Origin: Eutreptiella sp. 'Long Island Sound 2002'
Lineage: Eukaryota; Euglenozoa; Euglenophyceae; Eutreptiales; Eutreptiaceae
Direction of reading: 5' to 3'
NCBI GenBank assembly: GCA_964036045.1
Contig: OZ038384.1
Location: 47,793,843 to 47,857,842, forward strand
DNA: 64,000 nt
The position numbers were made by a program, and so were the translations under genes. The notes below the pieces were generated by a model. The model made no database searches. It saw only the letters and a program-made list of their open reading frames with translations, and was not told the DNA's origin. Positions 22,634 to 34,733 of the stretch are shown in pieces (position 1 is the stretch's first letter; each line of letters opens with the position of its first letter).

Positions 22634-23568
22634 CTAACAACAAGCAACAACAAGCAACAACAACACATCTCCGTGCCGTTTTGGCCATTGCTCGGTCCCA
22701 ACGCTTCGGATCATTTGCCCACGTAGCCATCTTGGAGCCTAGGTGGTGCCCTTGCCAAATCCAAGTTTTGAGCCAAAAACTCACCCGTGGCGGCCCAGGG
22801 CGGTGGCGCTAAGTCGAGAGGTGCCCTCCCAAATCTGCGTTGTTTTGGGCCAAAAACAGCCATTTTCACCCAAAATAGTCCCCAAACCCGGGCGAAACGG
22901 CCAAACGAAGGAAAACGGTGGCCGCACTGCACGTGCGGCTTGACTTCACCATCTGAAAGAGCCCACTAGTGCCCTTCAACTCCAGGATATGTCCGAGAAA
23001 CGGCCCAAAAAGGTGCCAAAAAGCCCCCAAAACGGCGCAATATGCACCAACGCCCCGAAACCAAGCACAGACCGTATCTTGGGCTACGTGGCTCAAAATC
23101 CAATTCCGAGGGCACCTAGTCCACCCGCAACCCCCCTCTTTTTGTGGTTTCCAAGCCTCAGAATCGCCCAACGAGACACGTAGACCCCCGTACTACCCTG
23201 TGTGCGCGCAATGGTGCATTTTTTCCATAGTGCGCGCAAATTTTCAAAAATATGACCTTTATAGCGAGCCTATTGCGCGCGCTCTACCGCGCTATATTGT
23301 CCCGTTTTTCAAATTTTTCAAAACCGGAAAATGTTTCAAAACCATGCTTTTTCCAGTGTTCTGCGTTTCTCAAAAACCCCTTGCTTTTCAAAAATATTCC
23401 CTGTTGCTCATCCAACCCAAGACACATGCAAAAACACTGTCTGAAAGGTCTGAAAAGTGTGCAACAGTACAGGTCCTCACGGGCACAGACAGTGTAGCGC
23501 GCGCAACATATTTACAGCGCGTGCTATGAGCCTTACGGCGCGCGCTATACCAGGTATAGCGCGCGCTG

Positions 23569-25371
23569 TCATTCAGTGATCTCCTTAATGGTTTGGACCA
23601 CCACTTCGGCCTCCCACTCCTTCTCCCATTGGGGTCTGTGGTCTTCTGCCCCAGTGGCAGCTGGGGCTGCATCCCCTTCTTCTTGTGGGCTTGGGTCGCC
23701 TTCTGGGGTTGCTCCTTCTGGTGCCTCTTCTTCTTTCGGGGCTGCTCCTTCTCTTTCTTGTGGCGCGGCCGCCGGTGCCTCTTCTTCTTGTGGTGGGGCT
23801 GGTGCGTCTCCTTCTGGTGCTGCTGCTGCTGCTGGGGCTGGTGCCTCTTCTTCTTGTGCAGCCGCTGCTGGTGCTTCTGCTGGTGCTGCAGCTTCGGCAG
23901 GTGCCTTGTCTTCTTGTGGGGGGGATGGTGGCTGGGCTGGTGGGTCTCCTTGGAGCTTCTTCTTCTTTGGGGTTGGTGGCTTGGACGGGGACATCCTCAT
24001 GGTCTTTGGGTCGGGGCAGAGGTCCACAATTTCATCGGCCTCGTACGTCTCCCACCACGACTGCCACTTGTCCAACTCCTCATACGCTTTGCTTTTGGCG
24101 GAGAACACCTGGCAGCTGGGCATGAACTCTGACCAGTCGTCCCCTTCCTCCCCCTCCTCCCCTGGTTGGCTGGGGCTCCACTGATCGTTGGGGATGATGA
24201 CGGCCACGTGGTCCTGGGGGGCCCTCCTGGCGCCTGCTGGCTTGACTTCGGCTCCCTCCACAATCATCGGCGCGATCGCAGTGGTGCAGTAGATGATCCA
24301 CCGAGGCTTGTAGCCTTCTTTGTAGGACCAATCTCGGCGCTGCATGAGCTCATCTCTTGCCTCCTTGTCCGCGTCGGCTCTGCTCTGCTGCTTGGCCTTG
24401 GGAGCCGTACTGGGTGGGGTGGAACCGCACGGACCTCCTTGTTCTTGTGGCTGGTCTGGAAAGAGTAGCGCAGAGGCATAGCACAGGCATAGCACGCGCA
24501 ATACGGAGCATAGCACGCGCGACGAAATGCATAGCACGCGCTGCATTACCTTTTTTGCTTTCTCCTCCTCTGCTTTCTTCCGTCTCTTCTCCTCCTCTTC
24601 CTTCTCCTTCTTCTTCCTCCTCTCTTCCTCTTCCTTCTCCTTCTTCTTCCTCTTTTCCTCCTCTTCCTTCTCCTTCTTCTTCCTCTTTTCCTCCTCTTCC
24701 TTCTTCTTCTACTTTGCTTCGTCCTTTTTCTTCTTGGCCTGTTCCGCCTGACGTTGGACTCTCTGTGCCGCCTGTGCCAGCAGCTGCCGGTCGGCAGTCT
24801 TCTGGGCAAGGACCTTTCCAGGCGGGTGGGGGGGCTTAGCGGTGTGGGTGGCGGAGATGGCTGGTGGTAGGTGGCTGGTGGCTGCTGGCTCCTCGGTACG
24901 CTTCTTCTTGGGCCTTGGGACTGTCACGGATTCCGTCTCCGGCACGGCAAAGGTGTCGGCCCAGTCCACCTCCAGCTCCTCCTTCTGCCGCTTAGCCCGG
25001 GCCAGCACCGGGGAGGGGCCTTGCTCCTTCCGTCCGTCAGGCCATTCGGCCGCATGCTTGGACTGCCCGGCAATGTCCGCGGGCACGCTGATCATCCACC
25101 GCCCTCTGCGGGATCCCAGGCCCAGGAGCTGCTCGAAGCTGCCCACCTGCGTGACAATGGGACAGAAGGTAGGGCCGTAGCGCGCGCAAACAATCAAATC
25201 GCGCGTGCTACATCAAATGAAGCGCGCGCAACAATGTCGAAAGCGCGCGCAATGGCAAACATAGCGCGTACCTGGTCTTGAAGTCGCTGCTGAAGGCAAA
25301 GCCCTTACGTGGCCCGGGTGGGGGAGACTGAAACTGTGCTTGCACTTGGGGTTGCTGCTGTCTTGGTTGGA

Positions 25372-25404
<33 letters not shown>

Positions 25405-25971
25405 CTGGGCTGCCGACTTGCTGGGCCGCAGCCTGCACTTGCTGCTGCTGCATTTGCTGCTGCTGCTGCACTGGCAGTGGGCCGAAGAGCACTTGCTGCA
25501 CTTGGCCCACTGGAGGACTGCCGCGCACTGGGGAGCCCAAGGTGGGCGACCCACCGGGGAACAGCATGGGAGACAGCTGCTGTGAGGCAGCTCGTAACGG
25601 GGACTGCGGCGCGGGCCACAGAGGCTGAGTTTCGGAGAACTGGGTCAGCTGCTGGGACAGCGTCTGCGGAAAACAGGACAAAGCACGCGCAACGAGGACG
25701 TGCATAGTGCGCACAACGAGACAGCTAGCAGGCACAACAAGAGCGTAGCACGCGCAACGGAAACAGTAGTGCGCAGGGCAAGTACCTGTGGCTGCATGCT
25801 CCACGGCGTCGTGGACGGCTGCTGCAGTCCCGGTTGTACAGCTGCATGTGGCGGTGGTTGCGGTGTCGCACCTGCTCCTGTGGCCCGTGCAGCAGTTGTT
25901 GGCGGTGCGGCAGGAGGCAGATACCCCCAGCCCACGGGCTGCATGGGCAAGAGGGTTACATTAAAGTACCC
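23569..25971 (-). CDS. T1 second gene: low-complexity Gln/Pro/Lys/Glu-rich protein, four exons
   Basis: I do not recognise the protein. Exons by GT-AG rules on the minus strand: 25971-25786, 25663-25272, 25146-24550 and 24455-23569 (stop TGA 23571-23569). Exon 1 is Pro/Ala-rich, exon 2 has long Gln runs (about 25360-25490), exon 3 a basic segment then a long Lys/Glu coiled-coil-like run, and exon 4 a short globular part (RDWSYKEGYKPRWIIYCTT ... DEIVDLCPDP) followed by Pro/Ala/Glu repeats. The three introns are 91-125 bp and hold 3-5 TAGCGCGCGC-type motifs each. A TAG at 24711-24709 interrupts the Lys/Glu run, and the exon 3-4 phase does not fit perfectly, so there is a small lesion or the model is slightly wrong. 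Exons of the transposase-like gene may splice into it, as the intron before 25971 starts at the end of that frame. Confidence 0.6.
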
Positions 25972-26245
25972 CTGTTCCAGTAGTAATACAAAAAGGAAAA
26001 TGCAGTAACAAAAAAATCGAAATCACCAAAAAAAAACGGACGAAAAGGAACAAATCTCTGTGTCTGTCAATGCATTTCAAATTGGAGGCACATTTGAAGT
26101 GCGTAGTCATAGCACGCTACTTCCAATTATATATCGCGATTTCAAGTTTTCCGGCGCTTGAAAACAGCATAGCGCGCGCGATAGTGGTCATTGCGCGCAC
26201 TAAATAGCATGTAGCGCGCGCTAAAACACAAATAGCGCGCGCTAC

Positions 26246-29200
26246 CACAGTTCCTCATCCGCAAAATATGCCCGAACCCCGTCAGCCAATTTTTGTGCAT
26301 TGCACAGGTTGCTTCTAGAGGTCCCATTCCACCTTGGTACTTCAAAGTACAGGAACAGACGCTCATCAACCTGCCCGAGCATCTTAATGCGGCGCGACAG
26401 CAGGGTTCCTGCCCCCCCACCTCTATCACAAAAGGAGGACCAAATGTCCTTCAGCACCCTGTTGCTCCCTTCCAAAAGATCCCCCGAAAACATTCCTAGG
26501 CCATAGGGCCTTATGGCCTGAATAGTGACTGTAGCATCGTGCAACATCCTAGTAATATAAGGTGATCTTATTGCTGGACAAACCCACCTCTGGAAAGCCT
26601 GGGCAACCTCTGGAGCCTGCAATGCACCCTCTTCAAACATTGTGCCATACATGTCCCCCAGTAGTATGTACATGGCAACCACTGCTGTGTGCATCCTCAT
26701 GTCACCCCCAAGGAGGGGGGCCAGGTCCTCCCAAACCTTTAGAAGGCACCAAGTCTCTTCCCCATCCGGCTCTGCCGTCCCCTGTAGTGCTATGTGACAA
26801 CCAGACCTGAGAAGAATAGCCTGAATAGAGACCCTAGTACTGGGACGCACAGACTTGGCCAATCTGCGTACCAAGGCAGTGACCTGCCTCCCCAGAAAAA
26901 TCAGAAGGTGCAGAACACATGGTATAAGGTGACGCCGCCTCAGCGGCACCTTCAACAACCTGCTCTGGACAACACCAAATATATCCATGGGCCTGCACTT
27001 GGCCCCAGGTGCAATAAGCCCTAGCAACTGCTCATCTCGCTCGGTGGTTCTATCCACATCCTGTTGCAACCACGTTGCACTGGACTTGCACCACGTCATG
27101 TAACTGAACAAACTACCTGCGATCCAATGTGTAGTGACACCCGACAACCGACGCAGCCAAGGGCTATCCCCACCGCAGAAAATCCTGCAGCGTCTGGATG
27201 CACCCCGGATGGGAACCACACCACTGTCAAGGGCACTCTGCAGAAAAGCAAGATTGTTAGCCAAGAACCGGGAACAACACAGAGGTGGACTTCTCACCAC
27301 AAAGGGCGACGTTAACAGTCCAGTGGTAGGACAACGTCCTTGCCAAGTGACCATGGTCGGCAAAGGAAATGGACATCTGGCACCACGATTCCCCCCCACA
27401 AGGCAACCCATCCCCCCTCACAATGATCCACAGCTCTCCTTGGCACTCCTTGGGGTATTGGAGGTTAGAAACAATGGAATCAAAGGAAAATATTTAGTCA
27501 AAAAAGTGCTGCAGGGGCCACTGCGAAAAGACTGTGACCCCATCTGTGTGCACGGCAACCTGTAAATGCTGCCTACTTGCAAGCTGGTTCCATTCTGTGG
27601 CGAAATTGGCATAGGACGGGAGAGAAAAAAGGTGTGTGGGGACCTTACTTCTCGTCCAAGTAATCAAATCTTTGTACCTGAGTAAAATAGCGCGCGCAAC
27701 ATGAGGACGTAGCGCGCGCAGAAGTCAACGAAGCGCGTGCTATGAGCGGAAGTGTGCGCAATGTCACATGCAAAGCGCGCGCAATAATACCTTCTTCTTG
27801 GAATCTTCAGGGGCAGGACCAAGTCCACCACCGACAGGGGTGTGACGGCGTTGGCAGCCTCGTTCCTGCGACGCTTCTTCTCTGCTTCAGACACGGGGAC
27901 CAGGAGTGGCGAGGGACCAACCACACCACACACCAGCCACAGAGCAAGCGCCAGCCGAGGGAAGGCAAAGGGAGGAACAGCCAGGCCGCCCCCCCCCCCC
28001 CAAAAGAAAAGGGGGGGGGGGAGGGGGGGGCGTGAAAACAGCCCACAGCCACCAAACCCGCCAACAACACAGAAGGAGGCCCAACCCCCCACCCAGAGGG
28101 CACCGAAGACATGACCCCCAAAGAGGCACAGTAGGACCACCCAGCCAAAACCGGCAACACCAAGCCAGGAACAGCGGCCTACCGGGAAAAGGGGCACAGA
28201 AACAAGCAGACACACACCACGAAAAAAAAAAAGCCAGCAGCCCAGCCCGAAAGAAAGGAGACGGGGGCAGCGACCACAAGGCCCGGGACAGGGACACCCA
28301 GCAACCGGGAAAAAAAAAAACACAAAAGCGCAAAAAACACACGCCGACAACCCGGCCAAGAAGGGCGGGGCACAGCCGAGACCCAGACCGGAACCGGAAA
28401 CGGCAGGGGGCAAGGGAAACGCGCACGAAACCACACATGTCCCGAAAGCAGGCCGACACCAAAGCCCAACCACGAACACCACAAACAGCCGGCAAAAGAG
28501 GGACAGCACCACAAACCGAGCCCAAACACACCCACCCAAGACCCCAGCCACGACTGGCAGGGGTGAACAAAACCCACGACCCACCGCAACCCGGACCCAA
28601 CCACAAAGCAAGCCAACAGTAGGAAACCCAGTGCCCACAGCCCGGGCACTGAGGCAGCCCGAGCCATGCAGGTGACCCGGCCAAACGAGATCCGGAGACC
28701 GGGGGTAAGGCTGCATCCTAAGGCCAGCGCTGCTTTGGGACTCGAGGCGGAGCGTGCCACACCCAAGCGCCTCGGAACCCAAGTACCAAGAACATGCATG
28801 CATGCCTTGGGAACGGGATACGCCAGGAAGTCCGGTGAACCTCTAGGGTTCCGCCCAAAGGAGGGGACGTGCGCAAGCACGGGGGCACACCCTCCCGGCG
28901 AGACAAGCAAGTCACGCCGGCGGTGATCAGCCCTCCCGGTGATGCCCGGGGCCGCTTTGTTGGGGGCCAACAGTCAGGTCTAGCGGGATGTAAGCCGCCT
29001 CCCCTCTTCACGCGCGGAGCCTCTTCCTGTTTGTCACAGGGGCGACGCCAGGGGAAACCAAGGGGCGCCTCTCCACGACCGAGTGCACCTACCTACCTAC
29101 CTACCTTCAGACACGGGGACCCTTTTTTCCAACCTGGCCCACAAAGACCGTTGGACGGCAGACCCTGAGCAAAAAAACTCAACTAGGTCCGCCAAAAGGT

Positions 29201-29294
29201 CCTCGTTCTTCCACAGGGACCACCCACAGTGGGGGCCCAAAATGTTTGCTATCTTCCCTGACATTGACAGCGTCACATGCGGTGCCGGAAGCAT
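26246..29294 (-). pseudogene. T1 transposase-like gene, broken by a LINE insertion
   Basis: Exon 1 starts at ATG 29294 after a splice acceptor (TTTCTAAAGTTTCAG) and reads on past the LINE insertion (27902-29104) in the same frame: LEKRVPVSE on one side joins AEKKRRRNEAA on the other. It ends at 27791. Exon 2 runs 27677-26246 with an in-frame TAA at 27496-27494 and a one-base frameshift near 27260. Motifs that look like an RNase H-fold (DDE) core are GDGLPCGG with SW (about 27395), GGDSPWL (about 27165) and LLEGSN (about 26480). From memory, a GDGxPxxGxSW...GGDSPWL layout recurs in unclassified transposon proteins of aquatic protists; that is recollection, not a search. The insertion, stop and frameshift make it non-functional in this copy. 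Confidence 0.55.
27902..29104 (+). mobile_element. 1.2-kb 5'-truncated non-LTR element nested in T1
   Basis: Flanked by an exact 17-bp direct repeat, CTTCAGACACGGGGACC, at 27885-27901 and 29105-29121. Its right end is (CTAC)n. From about 27950 it matches 57160-58331 in the insertion at 55690-58331, including homopolymer C/G/A runs and the 3' end CCGAGTGCACCTACCTACC. Variable 5' truncation, a repeat tail and a long target duplication fit target-primed reverse transcription. The segment has no protein I recognise; it is AC-rich on this strand and gives long spurious frames on the other. Confidence 0.82.
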
Positions 29295-29811
29295 CTGAAA
29301 CTTTAGAAAAATAGGCGTTTTTGCCCTGCTTATTAGGACATGGGGTTACAAACCCAAGACCCCGAGCCATATTGCGCGCTATGCTGCGCGCTATAGTTTT
29401 GTAGTGCGCACTGAGCCATCGCGCGGCAATACCCTGTAGCGCGCACGCAGGGTAGTGGTCACTTGGTGCAGCCGGAAGGCTGGTCAGCCCACGCACAGTG
29501 GGGGCCAACGGTAGGTCCACCAGGGTCTCCAGGGCGAAAAAAATCATTTTTTCCAAAGTTGTTCCTAGACCACTTGGGATGCTCAAACAAGTGTTTTTAG
29601 GCCGTTTTGAGCCCGTGGTGGCGCGTTTTGGGCCATGGAAAATCCCAAAATGCCTTGAAAATAGGCCGTTTTGGGACCAACAATGGGTCAAAAATGGGTC
29701 AAAAACGTGTTTTTCCAAAAATGATCCTGGACCATTCGGGATGCTCAAACAAGTGGTTTTAGCCCATTTTGAGCCCATGGTGATGGGTTTTGGCACATGG
29801 AAAATCCCAAA

Positions 29812-30480
29812 GTAGGTACCTATGGGCACACAATAGTAGAGCCATAGTTGCCCCACCGATAGTCACACATCGCCAAACTTATAACTGGTTGTAAAAGAAT
29901 CTTGAAATTTGAAATGAAATCCATAAACTAATAGATGTGTTCCAATGTAACTGGGAAAACTCATTTTACGAATCTATTGTTGCTCCTTCTTTTTGGCAAG
30001 GGGGCCTTTGGCCTCCTCTCCCTCAACCCTTGGCGCTTCTTGTCTACAACATCTTTAGGCTACGATGTTGTCCGCAATATGATACCTTGGCAACGGTGTG
30101 AAGTTGAGACAACTTAAGTATTCAACATTTGTGCACCCAACCTACGTGGCAAAAAGAGGGACATGTATCACAATCCACAAAATTCATATCTGCGGCCTAC
30201 TACCTCAAAATCGAATCGTTCGAAAGTTAAGTCAATGTATTTTTGGACTTTGTGCACGATTTTGGCATCCAAACTTAGGCACTTTGAAGCCAGCGGGCCG
30301 AAATTGAAGATACATACCGCGGATCCGTAAATCGCGCTATTTTCGTGTATATGAATTTCATAGGTGTCTTCAGAATTACACATTTTTCACACAGTATTGC
30401 ATTGAGATCGATTTCTGGTGGCAGAAATTGAAATGGCAAAATCAACCGGATGCCGCGCGGCGCGCATGCGCGCGCTGCCC
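29812..30480 (+). repeat. Composite repeat R copy C, 5' truncated
   Basis: Begins at GTAGGTACCTATGGGCAC, an internal point of R, directly after E copy 4, and continues through AATATGATACCTTGGCAACGG, TTGGCATCCAAACTTAGGC and CGCGGATCCGTAAATCGCGC to about 30480, without the TA tail. It is uninterrupted at both sites where copies A and B carry insertions, and so defines those insertion points. Confidence 0.75.
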
Positions 30481-31424
30481 TGTCTACCTAGTTATGTGAA
30501 AGCATCAACAAGCAAGGGTGAAGTTGCACTAGGTACAGACGTGGGTATAGCACGTAAAGTGTATGTTTGAAGTCTGTAGATATATCTTTATAACAGACAA
30601 TTCGTGACGAAACATGCTCAAAAAGGCACCAAAAACCAAAAAGGAGGCCTGTAAAGCCGCTTGGCGCGCTTGGACGCGCGGCATGCCCCGCTCCAAGCGC
30701 GCCAAGCAGCCTTTGTTTTTTGGTTCAAGAGAGCCAAGACTTCAATTCGACCTCTTCAAGGAATGTACTTAATTGTCAGTTGCTTGTGGTCGGAAGATTG
30801 AAAAACACTTAAAGCGATCTGAAATCAAGGACATTGCACCACCAGTTACACACAAAACGTGTTTTCTTGATGTTTCGGTCATTTTCACTGGTAAGAACTC
30901 AGGTCTGTAAATTGGACTTTACACACCAGAAGTTACAGAGTACAGTCTTTGCAGTACACACTGCTGAACAAATTGCATCCACCGTCCCCCAACTTGCACG
31001 CGCGCAGTCCTGCTTTTGCCGCCCGCACAAATTGCTCACCTCGCAAAAAGGTGTTTTCAACCAAAAAGGTTTGTGAAACAGACGCTTCTGATTCATATCA
31101 CTGAGATTGTCGCATTTCTAAATATGTAAACAATACTCGATGGGACCACAGAAATCGCTCGATGATCGCTCGGGGGACCTATATGGTGATCGTGTCCTGT
31201 CCGGCTGCTCGCCAATCACACATCTGTCAGCAATTAATAATGAGTTACAGAGTGACCAGAAGGTGAAATTCGAACCGCTTGCGGTAATTAGAACAACAAC
31301 ATAAAATTCATACCTTTCTGTCAGTTGCGGTGGTTTTTTCAGTTACGCGTGTCGCCTGTTCGTGCGCAGTCTTTCGCAGTCTGCTAGGGCCGCAGTCTGC
31401 ATACCGTCACCGGGACCCAACCCA
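30481..31424. other. Non-coding stretch with a GC-rich hairpin
   Basis: No gene recognised. A perfect 16-bp inverted repeat occurs at 30659-30674 and 30692-30707. The rest is mixed-composition sequence with only short frames. Confidence 0.55.
30659..30707. repeat. Perfect 16-bp inverted repeat (hairpin)
   Basis: GCTTGGCGCGCTTGGA and TCCAAGCGCGCCAAGC separated by 17 bp. Weaker outer complementarity (AACCAAAAA near 30634 with TTTTTGGTT near 30717) could extend the stem to about 90 bp. Confidence 0.7.
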
Positions 31425-31642
31425 CAGCCGGAAATTGGAGCGGGCCGCGGGCCCAAAGGAACCAGTTCACATCATTTCGGGCTGCTGAGAAACCGACCCG
31501 TTGTGATTGGGTAAGTCAAAAGATGCCGGACATGGTATAATGAGGCAAGGCATCCGGGACGAGAAGGAAAACTGTTCCAGGTGGCACGTGGGAGGTCAAA
31601 AGATGCGGCTGTTGGTGGTTTGTTGGAACAACAGGTGCTACA
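31425..31642. repeat. 218-bp direct duplication, left copy
   Basis: CAGCCGGAAATTGGAGCGGG to CAACAGGTGCTACA, apparently identical to 36002-36219. It flanks the 4.36-kb insertion and is interpreted as a long target-site duplication. Confidence 0.88.
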
Positions 31643-32148
31643 GTAGCTCAACCTAGTTTCAAATTTTTGGACATGCAAGTATGGGGGAACCCATTGACAG
31701 CCTGGACCCCCTGCGCTCCCACACCAGAAAATGGCGGTGTACGCCTGTGACCTCGATGGCCAGATGTGAATTTTGCTATGCAAATAGAGATGACTTGTCG
31801 GTATCACACTCCATGACATGTGGAACAGGTTTGATCCTGGTGCGCCTGACCGGTGCCTTGTGTCTCTATTCTGTGTGCATAATTTGTATTTGTTCTCAGA
31901 AATCGACCCATGGGCCTATAGCGGATTGTCTCCTCACGCTCTTTGCTTCTGTGTCATCATCGGTGGCCGTATTGCTGCAGTGCGACCTCTTGCTACGTGT
32001 TTGTGCTGACGTCCCAACTACCCCGCCTGACGAAGAGAACAAATTGATTTGTACCACACAACAAGAAATCTTTGATACTTCACTAATTGATTGGATCCTT
32101 CTCTCGAAGAAAAAGCACTCACAACTTGGACTTCGGAATCTTAGAGTG

Positions 32149-32666
32149 CAGTGACTTCAGGCGTCTGAGCTCCGTGCACGGGCTGTCGCTATGGCTTTGT
32201 GGACAGCATCTGGGCTCCTTGCACGGGTCGTTGCTAGTTGGTGCTCTGTGCGTTCGTCGATCAAGGGATGTCAAGACACTGTGGGCAGATTGCTGCTCAA
32301 GGGTGTTCGGTCAGCGGTCTGTGGACATCAGGACTCCGTGCACGGGTCGTTGCCTCAATATCGGTGCTGTAACAGGTGAGGCAGCGGTGCCTATCTTGCA
32401 TGGTGCCCTCTCCCCAATTCTGGCGTCCGGGCTCCTTGCACGGGCCGTCGCTACCTCCTCTGTATGCACCGTGTACGTCGCCTACGGCAAGCATGGGCAT
32501 CAGGACTCCGCGCACGGGTCGTTGCTCCTTGGTGCTGAGAGCGCTCATGGTTATAGGGGCTTCAGGATATTGTACACCGGTCGCTGCTCATGGGTGGTCT
32601 AAATATTTCTTGGGCCAGGGAGCACTGGGATTTCATGCGCGGGACATGCCTTGGTAGCTATGCGGT
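32149..32666 (+). repeat. 518-bp direct repeat inside the LINE insertion, left copy
   Basis: CAGTGACTTCAGGCGTC(T/G)GAGCTCC to TAGCTATGCGGT, also at 34734-35251. Internally it repeats a phrase of the type CTCCGTGCACGGGTCGTTGC five or six times at 60-110 bp spacing. Confidence 0.82.
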
Positions 32667-33198
32667 GTCGGGTCGGGCCTATTCTGTCAGTAGGGGCTAT
32701 GTCAATCATGCTAGGTGCACCCACTCGCCTGGTGACGGGACGCAGTTCACGTTCAGGCATTGCCGTTCGCAGTATTTTGTGCACACTCCCGCTACAGTCA
32801 TGACGGGTATACGTCTCCGAGCACATGGGTGGGCGACTGTCCCCCTACACGCCTGTCATCGCAGTTCGATCATGTGGCCACCAACTCTGCGGCGCAGCTG
32901 TCGTCAGTGTCATCATCAGTGCCGGACGGCGGGGCCAACGTGGCGTATGGAGCACAGGCATACCCGGAGGGGGCGACATGCAATTGGGCGTGAAGCCCAA
33001 TCCTGCCGCCAGGGTACACGCCCTGTTGGGGAGTCCAGCGAGTTGTGTTTCATGTCGCTTCTTTTATGCCGCGGTCCCAGTTCACAGGTTTTATTGACTG
33101 GTTGCGGCACACCGACGATCTGACGGACTTGGGCGTTGTGGCACCGTCAATCCCGCTAGCGGCGTGCATGCTGGAACTGTGCTGCGGTCACAGCCAGT

Positions 33199-34546
33199 AT
33201 GGAACCCCCTGAGCTGTGGCGCTGTGGCTCCTGCGGTGGCCGCTCTCGACTCCGGATTGAGGCTCCAGCGCCTCGGCCGACATCTCGTGTACAGGAGGCA
33301 TACGTTGGCGACTTCCTGTCACGGTGTCCGGCAGTGGCGCGATGGGTGGTGAGTTTTTTACAGGGCCTCCCGCGTGATTACGTGTCCCTGCTGGTAGTAC
33401 AGCTGCATCTTTGGGCGTCTGCCTGTCGCCGCAGGATCGCGTCCCCAGCGCGCTTGAAGGGCTTTGTGGTCTCGCCTTTACTCCAGCATGGTTCCCAGCT
33501 GCTGCTGCTATCTCGCAGTTCGCAGGGTGCGGTGCCTGGTGCGCATGTACCGTTACCGGTGGACGCGCCGCCGATTTTTCTGTTCGCGCAGTCACTCTGT
33601 CACTCATGTGCGCGCCCCGGTGTGCTTGATGCTTCGGGTTTCTCGCCGTTTCCCGGTGTTGCGCACGCTGCGGTGTGTTTATGTGGTTCGGGATCTTTTG
33701 CGGTCAAGGACGCGGCGCGGCGATCGCATGTGTTTGTGCAGGGGGTCGAACATGGCCCGGTGTTACCTGTGACTGTGCTGTCCCGCGCATGTGCGCCTGC
33801 GGATGTCGGTCTCCCGCGGTTGCCGGCATGGGCGTCGTCCTTCGCTGACGGGGGTCGGGACAGCCCGACGACACACGCATGGCGGGTTCTTGGGCTGCAG
33901 TGTGGAGGCGTGGCCACGCGCGTGGGACAGCTGTGCGATATCATCCTGCCCATCGATCCGGATGTGGTGTTTCTCCAGGAGCTGTGGGGCGCGGATCTCG
34001 ATGACCGGGATCTCTTGGATTGTTATGTCGTGGTCTGCAGTGATCTGCAGCGCCGGGGTTGTGGCCTGGGTTTCCTTCTGCACGTTCGTCTTGGATTGCA
34101 GTACAACCCCCAGAATCCACACTCCCCCGTCGTCGTCGTATCCGACACCCGGTGCTTGTTTGCTCTGTTAATGTCTTATCAGTCATCGGCGGTTTTGCTT
34201 TGTTCTGTACATGTGGATCCCAGTTTACGCGCCCGCGCGGTGGAGGATGTCCTGAGGACCATATCCGATTTGGTGGCAGTATTGCGTGTCTTCCGTGATT
34301 GTACAGGGTGACCTTAACATGTAGTACTCCCCGCGATGTATGCTAGCGCGGTCCCTTCGTCCAACAGGTTGCTTGCGGGGGCTGCGCTTGCCGTACCCCA
34401 CAGGGGAGCCCACCAATTTTGTGCCTCGAGCGGGGCTGTTGTGGTCAGCGACTGAAATCGATTATTTATTGATATCCAGGCCGTTGCAGTGTACGGATAA
34501 AGCCCTGGTGCCCGGTGTCAGCACTCATTTAGCTCTGAATCGATGA
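33199..34546 (+). pseudogene. Endonuclease (EEP family) domain of a non-LTR retrotransposon, damaged
   Basis: The frame 33199-34311 has a Cys/Arg/Ala-rich N-terminal part, then the EEP (AP-endonuclease-like) pattern: VLGLQCGGVATRVGQL, IDPDVVFLQELWG (catalytic Glu), CGLGFLLHV and LLCSVHVDPS. The domain continues after a frameshift near 34300 as QGDLNM, with an in-frame TAG at 34322-34324, then GEPTNFVPR and ATEIDYLLIS. The usual SDH is STH here (STHLAL). In intact elements this nuclease nicks the target DNA to prime reverse transcription. Stop and frameshift indicate decay. Confidence 0.7.
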
Positions 34547-34733
34547 TTTTCGGCGCTCTGCGGGTTCTTGGTGGCGATGGCCTTGTCCCAGGTCTCAAAG
34601 CAGTATTGGTGCATGTCCCGGCATGGGGCATGCGAACGCCACCACGTGAGTGGGGTCGTGTGCTATGTTTTGTCCACGCGCCCAATTTCACCCACTTTGC
34701 AATGCAGCAGACCCCCATCGTACATGCAGAGTA

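Larger units (their letters stand above)
23201..29450. repeat. T1-specific TAGCGCGCGC motifs, about 30 copies
   Basis: The motif TAGCGCGCGC(A/T)A, variants TAGCACGCGC and TAGTGCGCAC, and their complements cluster at 23203-23285, 23495-23567, 24480-24540, 25175-25270, 25680-25775, 26105-26240, 27685-27785 and 29365-29450. These are the two terminal regions and every intron of the element; exons are free of them. The nested LINE insertion (27902-29104) also lacks them. Confidence 0.8.
23196..29452 (-). mobile_element. DNA transposon T1, 6.26 kb, inserted in E copy 4
   Basis: Terminal inverted repeats CCCTGTGTGCGCGC (left) and CCCTGCGTGCGCGC (right, reverse complement) match at 13 of 14 positions and are flanked by TA on both sides, a TA target duplication. 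All coding is on the minus strand: a transposase-like gene (26246-29294) followed by a low-complexity gene (23569-25971). A 1.2-kb non-LTR element sits inside the first exon. About 30 copies of TAGCGCGCGC-type motifs occupy introns and both ends. The TA duplication recalls Tc1/mariner-type elements, but termini and protein do not match families I know. Probably inactive now, since its transposase gene is broken. Confidence 0.85.

Noticed and set aside
23576-24184. Plus-strand frames over the T1 low-complexity gene
   Set aside because: Antisense shadows of the Pro/Ala/Glu-rich exon.
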